DNA from: Azospirillum doebereinerae
GTDB lineage: Bacteria > Pseudomonadota > Alphaproteobacteria > Azospirillales > Azospirillaceae
Assembly: GCF_003989665.1 (NCBI RefSeq)
Contig: NZ_RZIJ01000038.1
Location: 1 to 39,089, forward strand
Direction of reading: 5' to 3'
Length of the DNA stretch: 39,089 nucleotides
The stretch's first letter is position 1. Every line of letters begins with the position of its first letter. The position numbers and the translations under genes were made by a program. Under the pieces are notes generated by a model, which had not been told where the DNA came from, did no database searches, and saw only the letters and a program-made list of their open reading frames with translations. Below are positions 14,480-22,499 of this stretch, piece by piece.

Positions 14480-15400
14480 TCAGCGCCGCGCGGTCAGGCG
14501 CGGGCCGCCGGTGGTCAGTTCCTCGCGCCGCCGGCCGGTGCCGAAGCTCGGCTCGACGCGGGTCTCGCGCGGGCCGTGGTCGGCGGGTGCACCGGCCGGA
14601 CCCGTTCCGCGCCCGCTGCGCCACCACGCGAAGCCGATGCCGCCCAGCGTCGTCGCCAGCAGCCCCATCACGCCGTAGCGCAGGCCGTTGGCCATCCAGC
14701 CCGGCGAACCGCCGATGGCGGCCGGCGGCTCGACCACCGGGGCCGGCTGCCCGGCCGGGGTGGTGGCGCTCACCGCGCCGCGCGGCGCCGCCTGCGGGAC
14801 CGGTCCCTCGGAGGCGGACGAGGAGGAGCGCGGCGAGACCGGCGACGGAACGGCGGGGGTGACGGCCGTTGACGGCGCCGGACGGGCGGCCGGCGCCGGG
14901 GCGGCGTGGCTGGAGGAGGACGGGGCCGGCGCCGTATGCGACGCGCCGCTGGACGCGGGCGGACCCGAGCCGAACTGCGCCATGCCGCCGATGGTCTCGT
15001 TGCCGCTGTCGACGCGCTGGGTCGGGGCCGCGCGGGGCGCCACCTCGCGCTGGTGCGGGGTCTGGCCGATCTGGCTCTTGGACAGGCTGCCCATGGTGGG
15101 GCTCGCCTTCTTCTCGCGCTCGCCCATCATCTTGGCGACGGTCGCGGAATCGAGCTGGCCGTTCGCCGGAAGCCCGACCGATTTCTGGTAGCTGCTGATC
15201 GCGGAGCGGGTCTCCGGCGTCATCTGGCCCTTGGCACGGCCGCCGATGTCGAACCCCTTCTCCTTCAGGAAGGTCTGCGCCCACTGGATGTCGGCGGCCC
15301 CCGGCTCGGCCCGCGCCGCCACCGGCGCCCCGGCCGCCAGCCCCATCACCACCGCCGCCACAGCGGCGCCGCTCCGCGCGCGGCGCGCAATTCCAGACAT
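14480..15400 (-). CDS. Peptidoglycan-binding-domain protein with C-terminal membrane anchor
   Basis: A 306-residue protein. The ATG at 15400 follows CGGAGGAATGGC, a strong ribosome site. A signal peptide (to about VAARAEP) is followed by a PG_binding_1 domain (IQWAQTFLKEKGFDIGGRAK through TRSAISSYQKSVGLPANGQLDSATVAKM), which binds murein. A long low-complexity Ser/Ala/Pro linker comes next, then one membrane segment near residue 250 (GLRYGVMGLLATTLGGIGFAWW) and a basic tail. The combination suggests a protein that spans from the inner membrane to the wall. I do not recognise a named member. The neighbouring genes are also envelope-associated, but none clearly shares an operon with it. Confidence 0.82.
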   Translation of the reverse strand: MSGIARRARSGAAVAAVVMGLAAGAPVAARAEPGAADIQWAQTFLKEKGFDIGGRAKGQMTPETRSAISSYQKSVGLPANGQLDSATVAKMMGEREKKASPTMGSLSKSQIGQTPHQREVAPRAAPTQRVDSGNETIGGMAQFGSGPPASSGASHTAPAPSSSSHAAPAPAARPAPSTAVTPAVPSPVSPRSSSSASEGPVPQAAPRGAVSATTPAGQPAPVVEPPAAIGGSPGWMANGLRYGVMGLLATTLGGIGFAWWRSGRGTGPAGAPADHGPRETRVEPSFGTGRRREELTTGGPRLTARR

Positions 15401-15618
15401 GCCATTCCTCCGTCCGTGACGCCCTGCCACGAAAGATAAGCTCCTGTTCCGTGTTACCAGATCAGGACGCCGATCCGCCCGCGATTTTTGTGCGCCCGCG
15501 TCGTCCCCGCCGCAGCGTTGCCAAAAAAGCGCGCCCGAAAATGGATGGCCGGGCCGTTCCCGTGCTAGCCTCGTCCGCCAGCCTCTTCGGCGGGGGATCG
15601 GAACGAAGGATGAGCATC

Positions 15619-15879
15619 ATGACCCGTCTCAGGATCGCGGCGGCGCTGGCCGGTCTTCTGCTGCTGGCGGGCTGCGGCGGCGGCCCCTCCTACCGGGAAT
15701 GGACGGCCAGCAAGGACGTGCCCACCGTCGCCTACGACGAGTGCACGGCCGAGGTGGACGCCACCATGCGTCTGCGCGGCTACCCCAACCGCCCCCTGCC
15801 GGAAACGCCGCAGTTCAGCTACCGGCGCGAAATCTTCAGCCAATGCATGCGGCGCAAGGGCTATTCGGACAATTCCTAA
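15619..15879 (+). CDS. Small lipoprotein with paired C-terminal cysteines
   Basis: An 86-residue protein with a lipoprotein signal peptide, MTRLRIAAALAGLLLLAGCG; the lipobox LLAGC places the acylated cysteine at about residue 19. The mature part is short (SYREWTASKDVPTVAYDECT to SQCMRRKGYSDNS) and has two further cysteines that could form a disulfide. An ATG at 15610 is in frame, but AAGGA at 15606-15610 is spaced correctly only for 15619. An extended -10-like TGC-TAGCCT lies at 15561-15569. The protein should sit at the outer or inner membrane facing the periplasm. I do not recognise the family. Confidence 0.8.
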   Translation: MTRLRIAAALAGLLLLAGCGGGPSYREWTASKDVPTVAYDECTAEVDATMRLRGYPNRPLPETPQFSYRREIFSQCMRRKGYSDNS

Positions 15880-15940
15880 TTAAATCAACGGTCTAATTTC
15901 GGTTTGTCAAAACCCGTCAGATTTCTTGCAAGAGCGCACA

Positions 15941-16474
15941 CTAGAGAAGGGCCGCCGCAGCCGAGGGCACGGCGGCGGCCTGGGAGGAGGCGGCCTGCTG
16001 CTGGGCTGGCTTGCCGGCTTCGGCCGCATGCCGGACAAAGGCGTCGCGGTACACTGAGGCGTCGAAGCCGAGTTCCTTCAACCGTGCGGAAGCGGCGCGA
16101 TCCGCATCCTCTCCGTCATCCTTGGGCCTATCGAAAACGAGTTTGGTGCCCGGACGCCCGCCCGCCTCCTGAATCCTGGCGTTGGCGGCCGAGAAGGCGT
16201 TCCCCGCTTCGCGCGTGTTGGTCTTGAACGTCGCGTCGTCCACCTCTCCGGCCGCATAGGCCCGATCGTTCGCGCTCATGGCGTTCATGGCACGCTGCTC
16301 CTCGCGCAACAGGTCCGCCATCTTGCTGTCCATCGGCTTTGCCGTGGCTCCGCCCGGAAGCGGTTGCCCTCCGGGCGATCCGGTGTTCGCCGCCGCCCGA
16401 TCGAGCCCCGCCTCCTTGGCGAGCTGGTTCAGGCCACGAACCGCGTCGTCGGCGCTCAAGGCCCCGGAATTCAC
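15941..16474 (-). CDS. Hypothetical protein, 177 residues
   Basis: No ATG is available in the frame near its beginning; a GTG at 16474 preceded by GGAGG with 5-base spacing is the best start, giving MNSGALSADDAVRGLNQLAK. The protein is polar, helical and lacks a signal peptide or membrane segment. It has a Gly/Pro hinge near residue 35 (GSPGGQPLPGG), then a long helical stretch (DSKMADLLREEQRAMNAMSA and onward) and a low-complexity Ala/Gln tail. I do not recognise it. It reads like a coiled-coil or spacer-type protein. A TTG at 16486 is an alternative start. The codon use matches the flanking genes. The 61 bases after it and the 121 bases before it hold no clear gene. Confidence 0.6.
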   Translation of the reverse strand: MNSGALSADDAVRGLNQLAKEAGLDRAAANTGSPGGQPLPGGATAKPMDSKMADLLREEQRAMNAMSANDRAYAAGEVDDATFKTNTREAGNAFSAANARIQEAGGRPGTKLVFDRPKDDGEDADRAASARLKELGFDASVYRDAFVRHAAEAGKPAQQQAASSQAAAVPSAAAALL

Positions 16475-16595
16475 CAGCCCCTCCAACAGCGCGAGGTCCG
16501 GCGCCGTGGCCCCGCACCGTCGTTCGCGTGTGCGCCTTCCAAGCGGCCCCGTCCCCTGAAGGGTGAGGAAGGGGCGCTCTCGGCTCTCCGTCCTT

Positions 16596-17255
16596 TCAGC
16601 CCCCCGTCTTGACGATCCCCCGGTCGCGCGCCGGGCCGGCGCCGTGCCCCATGCGCTGGCGCAGGAAGGCCACGACCTCCGGCGAATCCCACTCCACCGC
16701 GCCCTCGACGCGGCCCAGCTCGCGGCCCTCCTGGTCGACCAGCAAGGTCGTCGGCAGCCCGCGCAAGCCCAGCACCTGCATCGAGGCGCTGCCGGGATCG
16801 AGGAACAGCGCCAGATGGCCCACCCCGGTCTTCGCGTAGAACGGCTCGACCGCCCCCCGCCCGCCCCGGTCCAGCGACAGCGCCACCACCTGGAAGGCGT
16901 CACCCCCCAACTGCGCCTGGAGGCGGTCGAGCGACGGCATCTCCTTCACGCAGGGACCGCACCACGTCGCCCACAGGTTCAGCAGCACCAGCTTGCCGGT
17001 GAAGGCATCGAGATCGACGCGGCGCCCCTCGCCGTCGACGAAGGCCAGCGGCGGCACCGGCTTGGGCGCCTCGGCACCGCGGAACTTGTCCAGCCCGGCG
17101 ACCAGGGTCGCCCCGGCCGGGGGTGCCGCCGGAGACGCGTCGGGGGCGCCCAGCCGGAGAACCTCCGGGGCGGCGGGACCGGCCGCGGCGCTCCACCACA
17201 GGCCGACGCCCGCCAGACACACACAAACCGTTGCGGTGGCCGCCAAAGTCCGCAT
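16596..17255 (-). CDS. TlpA-like periplasmic thiol:disulfide oxidoreductase
   Basis: A 219-residue thioredoxin-fold protein with an N-terminal anchor or signal (RTLAATATVCVCLAGVGLWW) and the active site W98-C99-G-P-C102 inside LVLLNLWATWCGPCVKEMPS. The rest (SLDRGGRGAVEPFYAKTGVG, then LRGLPTTLLVDQEGRELGRV with the cis-Pro loop) matches the AhpC/TSA-TlpA group. Such proteins reduce apocytochrome or other periplasmic cysteines; two c-type cytochromes are encoded at 6.5-7.9 kb but not adjacent. A GTG at 17261 is in frame, but the GAGGA at 17264-17268 suits the ATG at 17255. It is divergent from argH over a 40-base spacer, so the promoters must overlap the coding ends. Confidence 0.9.
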   Translation of the reverse strand: MRTLAATATVCVCLAGVGLWWSAAAGPAAPEVLRLGAPDASPAAPPAGATLVAGLDKFRGAEAPKPVPPLAFVDGEGRRVDLDAFTGKLVLLNLWATWCGPCVKEMPSLDRLQAQLGGDAFQVVALSLDRGGRGAVEPFYAKTGVGHLALFLDPGSASMQVLGLRGLPTTLLVDQEGRELGRVEGAVEWDSPEVVAFLRQRMGHGAGPARDRGIVKTGG

Positions 17256-17295
17256 ACTCACGCTTCCTCGCTCCCCTTACCCGAATGCCGTCGAC

Positions 17296-18735
17296 ATGAG
17301 CGCCGAACACGCCCCGCAAGACACCGCTGTTGCCGACACCGCCGCCGCTGCCCCCGCCGCCAGCCAGATGTGGGGCGGCCGCTTCGCGCGCGGCCCCGCC
17401 GCCATCATGGAGAAGATCAACGCCTCCATCGGCTTCGACAAGCGGCTCGCCGACCAGGACATCGCCGGGTCGAAGGCCCACGCCGCGATGCTGGCCAAGC
17501 AGGGCATCATAACCCAGGCCGACGCCGACGCCATCCGCGACGGGCTGGACCGGGTGAAAGAAGAGATTGACGCCGGCGCCTTCACCTTCAAGGTGGAGCT
17601 GGAAGACATCCACATGAACGTCGAGGCCCGTCTGGCCGAGCTGATCGGCGAGCCGGCCAAGCGCCTGCACACCGGCCGCTCGCGCAACGACCAGGTGGCG
17701 ACCGACTTCAAGCTGTGGGTGCGCGACGCGCTGGACCGGCTCGACGCCGGGCTGACCGCGCTGCAGACCGCGCTGATCGACCTGGCCGAGCAGAACACCG
17801 ACACGGTGATGCCCGGCTTCACCCATCTCCAGGCGGCGCAGCCGGTGTCCTTCGGCCACCATCTGCTGGCCTATGTCGAGATGTTCGGGCGCGACCGGGG
17901 CCGCATGCGCGACGCCCGCGCCCGGCTGAACGAATGCCCGCTGGGATCGGCGGCGCTGGCCGGCACGCCCTACCCCATCGACCGCTTCATGACGGCCGAG
18001 GCGCTGGGCTTCAACCGCCCGACCGCCAACTCGCTGGACGCGGTGTCCGACCGCGACTTCGCGCTGGAGTATCTGGCGGCGGCGTCGATCTGCGCCACCC
18101 ACCTGTCGCGCTTCGCGGAAGAGATCGTGATCTGGTGCTCCGCCCAGTTCCGCTTCATCCGGCTGTCGGACGCCTACACCACCGGCTCCTCGATCATGCC
18201 GCAGAAGAAGAACCCCGACGCGGCCGAGCTGGTGCGCGCCAAGGCGGGCCGGGTGATCGGCACGCTGACCGGGCTTCTGGTCGTCATGAAGGGCCTGCCG
18301 CTGGCCTATTCCAAGGACATGCAGGAAGACAAGGAGCCGGTCTTCGAGACCGACGACACGCTGGCGCTGTGCATCGCGGCGGCCGAGGGCATGGTCCGCG
18401 ACATGCAGCCGAACAAGCCGGCGATGCGCGAGGCGGCCGACCGCGGCTTCCTGAACGCCACCGACCTCGCCGACTGGCTGGTGCGCGAGCTGGACATGCC
18501 GTTCCGCGAGGCGCACCACGTCACCGGCCGCGCCGTGAAGGCGGCGGAGGACCGCCGCGTCGGACTGACCGACCTCAGCCTGGCCGAACTCCAGGCCATC
18601 GAGCCGCGCATCACCGAGGCGGTCTACCCGGCGCTGAGCATCGAGACGTCGCTGGACAGCCGGCGCAGCTTCGGCGGCGCCTCCCCAATCCGCGTCAAGG
18701 AGGCGGTGAAGGCCGCTCGGGAGCGTTTCCTGTGA
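17296..18735 (+). CDS. argH: Argininosuccinate lyase
   Basis: A 479-residue enzyme that splits argininosuccinate into arginine and fumarate, the last step of arginine synthesis. After an unusually long Ala-rich N-terminal tail the conserved MWGGRFARGPAAIMEKINASI begins at about residue 25. The active-site segments HTGRSRNDQVATDFKLW and MPGFTHLQAAQPVSFGHHL are present, and the fumarase/aspartase superfamily signature GSSIMPQKKNP is at 297-307. Length beyond the tail is normal. The start ATG at 17296 has no strong ribosome site; a start nearer the conserved core would need a non-ATG codon until M25. The small lipoprotein gene lptM starts 11 bases after its stop and lysA follows, a conserved order. 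Confidence 0.97.
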   Translation: MSAEHAPQDTAVADTAAAAPAASQMWGGRFARGPAAIMEKINASIGFDKRLADQDIAGSKAHAAMLAKQGIITQADADAIRDGLDRVKEEIDAGAFTFKVELEDIHMNVEARLAELIGEPAKRLHTGRSRNDQVATDFKLWVRDALDRLDAGLTALQTALIDLAEQNTDTVMPGFTHLQAAQPVSFGHHLLAYVEMFGRDRGRMRDARARLNECPLGSAALAGTPYPIDRFMTAEALGFNRPTANSLDAVSDRDFALEYLAAASICATHLSRFAEEIVIWCSAQFRFIRLSDAYTTGSSIMPQKKNPDAAELVRAKAGRVIGTLTGLLVVMKGLPLAYSKDMQEDKEPVFETDDTLALCIAAAEGMVRDMQPNKPAMREAADRGFLNATDLADWLVRELDMPFREAHHVTGRAVKAAEDRRVGLTDLSLAELQAIEPRITEAVYPALSIETSLDSRRSFGGASPIRVKEAVKAARERFL

Positions 18736-18746
18736 GGCATCCGATC

Positions 18747-18935
18747 ATGCGCCCGGTCACGATGGCCGTCCTCGGGCTGGCCTGCGCGCTGGCGCTGTCG
18801 GGCTGCGGCAAGAAGCCCAAATACGTCGACACCCCGCCGGCCGACGGGCAGACCGATCCCTTCCCGCACCAATACCCCAACCCGTCGCTCGATCCCAAGC
18901 CGGGCCAGCCCGCCCCCGGAGTCCGCTTCCCATGA
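18747..18935 (+). CDS. lptM: LptM/YifL-type small lipoprotein
   Basis: A 62-residue lipoprotein with a signal MRPVTMAVLGLACALALSGC ending in a lipobox. The mature N-terminus, GCGKKPKYVDTPP, is the LptM (YifL) pattern: acylated Cys, Gly, two Lys and a Pro-rich tail. In E. coli LptM binds the LptDE translocon and helps its disulfides mature. The argH-lptM-lysA order is widely conserved in proteobacteria, which supports the call. A GTG at 18732 overlapping the argH stop is in frame and could be the true start. Its TGA overlaps the lysA ATG by 4 bases. Confidence 0.85.
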   Translation: MRPVTMAVLGLACALALSGCGKKPKYVDTPPADGQTDPFPHQYPNPSLDPKPGQPAPGVRFP

Positions 18936-20230
18936 CCGCCCGCAGCAGCTCCTTCCAGGGCAGCTCCCCCATGAGCGTCCTCGCCTACCGCGACGGAATC
19001 CTGCACGCCGAGTCGGTGTCGCTGGACGCGGTCGCGCGGGAGGTCGGGACGCCGTTCTACCTCTACTCCACGGCGGCGCTGGAGGCGCATTACAGCGCCT
19101 ACGCCGGCGCCTTCGCGGGCCAGGACGCCGGGGTGTGCTACGCGCTGAAGGCGAACTCCAACCTCGCGGTGGTGCGCACCTTCGCGCGGCTGGGCGCCGG
19201 CGGCGACGTGGTGTCGGTCGGCGAGATGAAGCGGGCGCTGGCCGGCGGCATCCCGGCCGAGCGCATCGTCTTCTCCGGCGTCGGCAAGACCAGGGACGAG
19301 ATGCGTCAGGCGCTGGAGGCCGGCATCCACCAGCTCAACGTCGAATCCATCCCGGAGCTGGAGGCGCTGAGCGAGGTCGCGGCCAGCCTGGGCGTCGAGG
19401 CGCCGGTCGCCTTCCGCGTCAACCCCGACGTGGACGCCAAGACCCACGCCAAGATCTCGACCGGCAAGAAGGAGAACAAGTTCGGCATCGACCACGACCA
19501 GGCGCGCGAGGTCTACCGCCGCGCCGCGTCGCTGCCGGGCATCAAGGCGGTCGGTATCGCGGTCCACATCGGCTCGCAGATGACCGACCTCGCGCCCTTC
19601 CGCGCCGCCTACGAGCGGGTCGCGGCGCTGCTGCACCAGCTGCGCGAGGACGGGCACGACATCCAGCGCCTCGACCTCGGCGGGGGCCTGGGCATCACCT
19701 ACAAGAGCGAGGCGCCGCCCGATCTGGCCGACTACGCGGCGATGGTGCGCTCGATCACCGGCAACCTCGGCTGCCGCATCACGCTGGAGCCGGGGCGCTC
19801 GCTGGTCGGCAACGCCGGCATCTTGGTCAGCCGGGTCATCTACGTGAAGCAGGGGCTGCACCGCCGCTTCGCCATCGTCGACGCGGCGATGAACGACTTG
19901 ATCCGCCCGTCGCTCTACGAGGCGTATCACGGCATCGTCCCGGTCGCCGAACCGGCGAAGGGCGCCGCGCTGAAGCCCTACGACGTGGTCGGTCCGGTCT
20001 GCGAGAGCGGCGACACCTTCGCGGTGCAACGCCCGCTGCCGCCGCTGGCCGACGAGGATCTGGTGGCCTTCCTGTCGGCCGGCGCCTACGGCGCGGTGAT
20101 GGCGTCGACCTACAACACCCGCCCGCTGATCCCGGAGGTGCTGGTCAACGGCGACCGCTTCGCCGTGATCCGCCCCCGCCCGACGGTCGAGGAGATGCTG
20201 GCGGCCGAACGGATTCCGGACTGGCTGTGA
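18932..20230 (+). CDS. lysA: Diaminopimelate decarboxylase
   Basis: A 432-residue PLP enzyme that decarboxylates meso-diaminopimelate to lysine in the cytoplasm. PLP attaches to K73 in CYALKANSNLAVVRT. The family landmarks GIAVHIGSQMTDLAPFRAAY, LGGGLGITYKSEAPP, LEPGRSLVGNAG and, from the partner subunit, GPVCESGDTF are all present, with the C-terminal Tyr-containing AYGAVMASTYNTRP. Length is normal. The ATG at 18932 overlaps the lptM stop, so translation is coupled; an internal ATG at 18971 fits the family start equally well. A palindromic repeat follows the gene. Confidence 0.97.
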   Translation: MTARSSSFQGSSPMSVLAYRDGILHAESVSLDAVAREVGTPFYLYSTAALEAHYSAYAGAFAGQDAGVCYALKANSNLAVVRTFARLGAGGDVVSVGEMKRALAGGIPAERIVFSGVGKTRDEMRQALEAGIHQLNVESIPELEALSEVAASLGVEAPVAFRVNPDVDAKTHAKISTGKKENKFGIDHDQAREVYRRAASLPGIKAVGIAVHIGSQMTDLAPFRAAYERVAALLHQLREDGHDIQRLDLGGGLGITYKSEAPPDLADYAAMVRSITGNLGCRITLEPGRSLVGNAGILVSRVIYVKQGLHRRFAIVDAAMNDLIRPSLYEAYHGIVPVAEPAKGAALKPYDVVGPVCESGDTFAVQRPLPPLADEDLVAFLSAGAYGAVMASTYNTRPLIPEVLVNGDRFAVIRPRPTVEEMLAAERIPDWL

Positions 20231-20299
20231 GGGCGAGGGTTCTTCCTGTCCCCGCGGCTTCCCCCTCTCCCCGTTATAGGCAGGGCGATCGCCTTTGTC

Positions 20300-20451
20300 T
20301 CCCTCTCCCGCCCCGGGAGAGGGAAGGGGCCCGCCGCGCAGCGGTGGGAAGGGTGAGGGGCTATCGGAACATGGATTCCATACCACGCCCGATAGCCCCT
20401 CACCCTCCCCACCTTCGGCGGGTCCCCTCCCTCTCCCGGGACGGGAGAGGG
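20300..20451. repeat. Large palindromic repeat, family B copy 1
   Basis: Two arms of about 66 bases (left from CCCTCTCCCGCCCCGGGAGA to GGGCTATCGG, right from CCGATAGCCC to GGGACGGGAGAGGG) surround a centre ACATGGATTCCATACCACGC. The innermost 9 bp (GGCTATCGG / CCGATAGCC) pair perfectly. A near-identical copy is at 25709-25858. It fills most of the lysA to DUF1624-like spacer, which has no gene. Confidence 0.85.
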
Positions 20452-20519
20452 CTTTGGCGCCAGATGCGATCCCTCTGCCCCGAGAGAGGGAGAGAACAGA
20501 GCGCGGGGGGCGCGGGGAC

Positions 20520-21446
20520 GTGTCTCTGACCGCCCGCCGCCCCGCCCTCGACGCCGCGCGGGGGGTGGCGCTGGTCGCCATGGCCGTCTATCACGGCTGC
20601 TGGGACCTGACCTTCCACGGGCTGGCGTCCTTCGACCTGCTGGGCGACCCGCTTTGGCTGACCGCCCGCACCCTCATCCTGTCGAGCTTCCTGCTGCTGG
20701 CCGGAGTCAGCCTCGTGCTGGCGACCGGGGGCGGGCTCGACGCCAAGCGTTTCCTTAGCCGCCTCGCGCGGCTGGCCGCCGCCGCCGGGGCGGTGTCGGC
20801 GGCGTCCTACATCCTGTTCCCCGACAGCCCGATCTTCTTCGGCGTCCTGCACCACATGGCGGCGGCGAGCGTCATCGGGCTGGCCTTCGTCCGGCTGCCG
20901 GCGGCGCTGACCCTGGCCGCCGCCGTGGCCGCCGTCCTGGCGGGGGAACACCTCGCCGTCCCGGCCTTCGACAGCCCGTGGCTGCGCTGGATCGGCCTGA
21001 CGACGGTGCCGCCGAACTCCAACGATTTCGTGCCGCTGCTGCCTTGGATCGGCGGCGTCCTCGCCGGCATCGGGCTGGCCCGGCTGTGGCCCGGCATCGG
21101 CACGGGGCCGTCCGGGCCGAACCTCCTTACCCGAGCCCTTGCCTGGGCCGGGCGCCACAGCCTCGCCGTCTACCTGATCCACCAACCGCTGCTGTTCGGC
21201 CTGTTCTGGCTGGTCGCGCAAGGTGTGGGGATGGACACGCCGCAGGCGCGGAACTTCCACGCCTCCTGCGTCGCCAGTTGCACCCAGACCGGCGCCGAGG
21301 CGGGCTTGTGCGACAGCAACTGCCTCTGCGTGCGGACCGAGCTGACCAAGGCCGGGCTGTGGGACCGGTTCATCGCCAACCGGCTCGACGACCAGGGACG
21401 GCGCCGCGTCGGCGACGCCGTGCTGGCCTGCGGACCGCAGCGCTAG
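20520..21446 (+). CDS. DUF1624 / heparan-alpha-glucosaminide N-acetyltransferase-like membrane protein with Cys-rich tail
   Basis: A 308-residue integral membrane protein with about seven hydrophobic segments. It starts at the GTG at 20520 with RRPALDAARGVALVAMAVYH, the opening of the DUF1624/HGSNAT-catalytic-like acyltransferase family, and has the conserved FFGVLHHMAAASVIGLAFVR and the terminal HSLAVYLIHQPLLFGLFWL. Family members are predicted acyl transferases acting across the membrane; no substrate is evident. The last 80 residues leave the membrane and carry a cysteine cluster (SCVASC, then LCDSNCLC, and a final AC), which could fold into a small disulfide-bonded domain. It is convergent with the BrkB-type gene 3 bases away. 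Confidence 0.85.
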   Translation: MSLTARRPALDAARGVALVAMAVYHGCWDLTFHGLASFDLLGDPLWLTARTLILSSFLLLAGVSLVLATGGGLDAKRFLSRLARLAAAAGAVSAASYILFPDSPIFFGVLHHMAAASVIGLAFVRLPAALTLAAAVAAVLAGEHLAVPAFDSPWLRWIGLTTVPPNSNDFVPLLPWIGGVLAGIGLARLWPGIGTGPSGPNLLTRALAWAGRHSLAVYLIHQPLLFGLFWLVAQGVGMDTPQARNFHASCVASCTQTGAEAGLCDSNCLCVRTELTKAGLWDRFIANRLDDQGRRRVGDAVLACGPQR

Positions 21447-21449
21447 CCG

Positions 21450-22484
21450 TCAGGCCCGCCGCTTGCCCAGCGTGTCGGCGACGTAGGCGTCGCGCTGGCC
21501 CATCGGCTTCTCGTGCACCGTGTCCTGCTTGGTGGTGTCGCGGGCGGTCTGGTGTTCGATCTCGGCGTTCAGTTCCGCCCCCAGCAGCACGACGTAGGAG
21601 CTGAGGTTGAACCACAGCAGCAGCACGACCACGGCGCCGACCGACCCGTAGGTCTCGTTGTAGCTGCCGAAATGCGAGACATAGACCGAGAATCCGGCCG
21701 ATCCCAGCAGCCAGACGATGGTCGCCACCGCCGACCCCCAGCTGACCCAGCGCCATTTCGGCTCGCGCCGGTCGGGGGCGTAGCGGTAGAGCACCGCCAG
21801 CACGCCCATCACCGCCACCGCCAGGATCGGCCAGCGGGCGAGGCTCGCCGCCCAGCCGATGATGCTGTCCTGCAAGCCGACGATGGCGATGGCCGCCGGC
21901 ACCGCGACGATCAGCACCAGCGTCAGGATGACGAACACCAGCCCGGCGAAGGTCAGCGCCAACGACAGGGCGGCCAGCGTGAAGAAGCCGCGCCGCTCCT
22001 CCTCGCCATAGGCGATGTTCAGCGCCGACACCAGCGAGTTGGTGCCGCGCGACGCGCTCCACAGCGTCAGCAGCAGACCGAAGATCACGCCGAAGCCCAA
22101 CCCCTGCGAGGGAGCCGACGCGACCTTGTGCGCCTGGTCGCTGAGGATCGACATCGCTTCGGGCGGCAGCAGCCCGGCCAGCTGGCCGACCTGGCTCTCG
22201 ATCACGCTGGCGTCGGCGACGAGACCGTAGATCGAGACCATCGCCGCGATGGCGGGGAAGATCGCCAGCAGCCCGTAATAGGCGACGCCGGCCGCGAGCA
22301 TCGACACGTTGTCCTTGGACTGCTCCTCCCAGGTCCGCCAGAGGATGTCCTTCCACCCGGCCTTGGGAATCGCGCTCGGCGTGTCGGCGTTGCGGCCATG
22401 CCCGTCGCCTTGCCGGACGCCATTCCGGTCGTTGGCGGCGATGCGGGCTTTGGCGTAGTGGTGACGGCGGCTCAAGCCCAGCAT
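21450..22484 (-). CDS. YihY/BrkB family membrane protein
   Basis: A 344-residue protein with a polar N-terminal tail (to residue 50) and six membrane segments. The family core is clear: DNVSMLAAGVAYYGLLAIFP, LWSASRGTNSLVSALNIAYG and the closing SVGAVVVLLLWFNLSSYVVLLGAELNAEIE. The family was once annotated as ribonuclease BN in error; its real role is unknown, with suggestions of transport. The start ATG at 22484 is preceded by GGGGAGGGCC. It lies 15 bases after the DUF3618-type gene on the same strand, and the two with TerC further up look like a stress- or envelope-related group. Confidence 0.9.
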   Translation of the reverse strand: MLGLSRRHHYAKARIAANDRNGVRQGDGHGRNADTPSAIPKAGWKDILWRTWEEQSKDNVSMLAAGVAYYGLLAIFPAIAAMVSIYGLVADASVIESQVGQLAGLLPPEAMSILSDQAHKVASAPSQGLGFGVIFGLLLTLWSASRGTNSLVSALNIAYGEEERRGFFTLAALSLALTFAGLVFVILTLVLIVAVPAAIAIVGLQDSIIGWAASLARWPILAVAVMGVLAVLYRYAPDRREPKWRWVSWGSAVATIVWLLGSAGFSVYVSHFGSYNETYGSVGAVVVLLLWFNLSSYVVLLGAELNAEIEHQTARDTTKQDTVHEKPMGQRDAYVADTLGKRRA

Positions 22485-22499
22485 CGTCCGGCCCTCCCC

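Noticed and set aside
14480..15284. Alternative minus-strand frame over the peptidoglycan-binding gene
   Set aside because: The frame beginning at 15400 has a strong ribosome site, signal peptide and a PG-binding domain; the other is Arg/Gly-rich noise.
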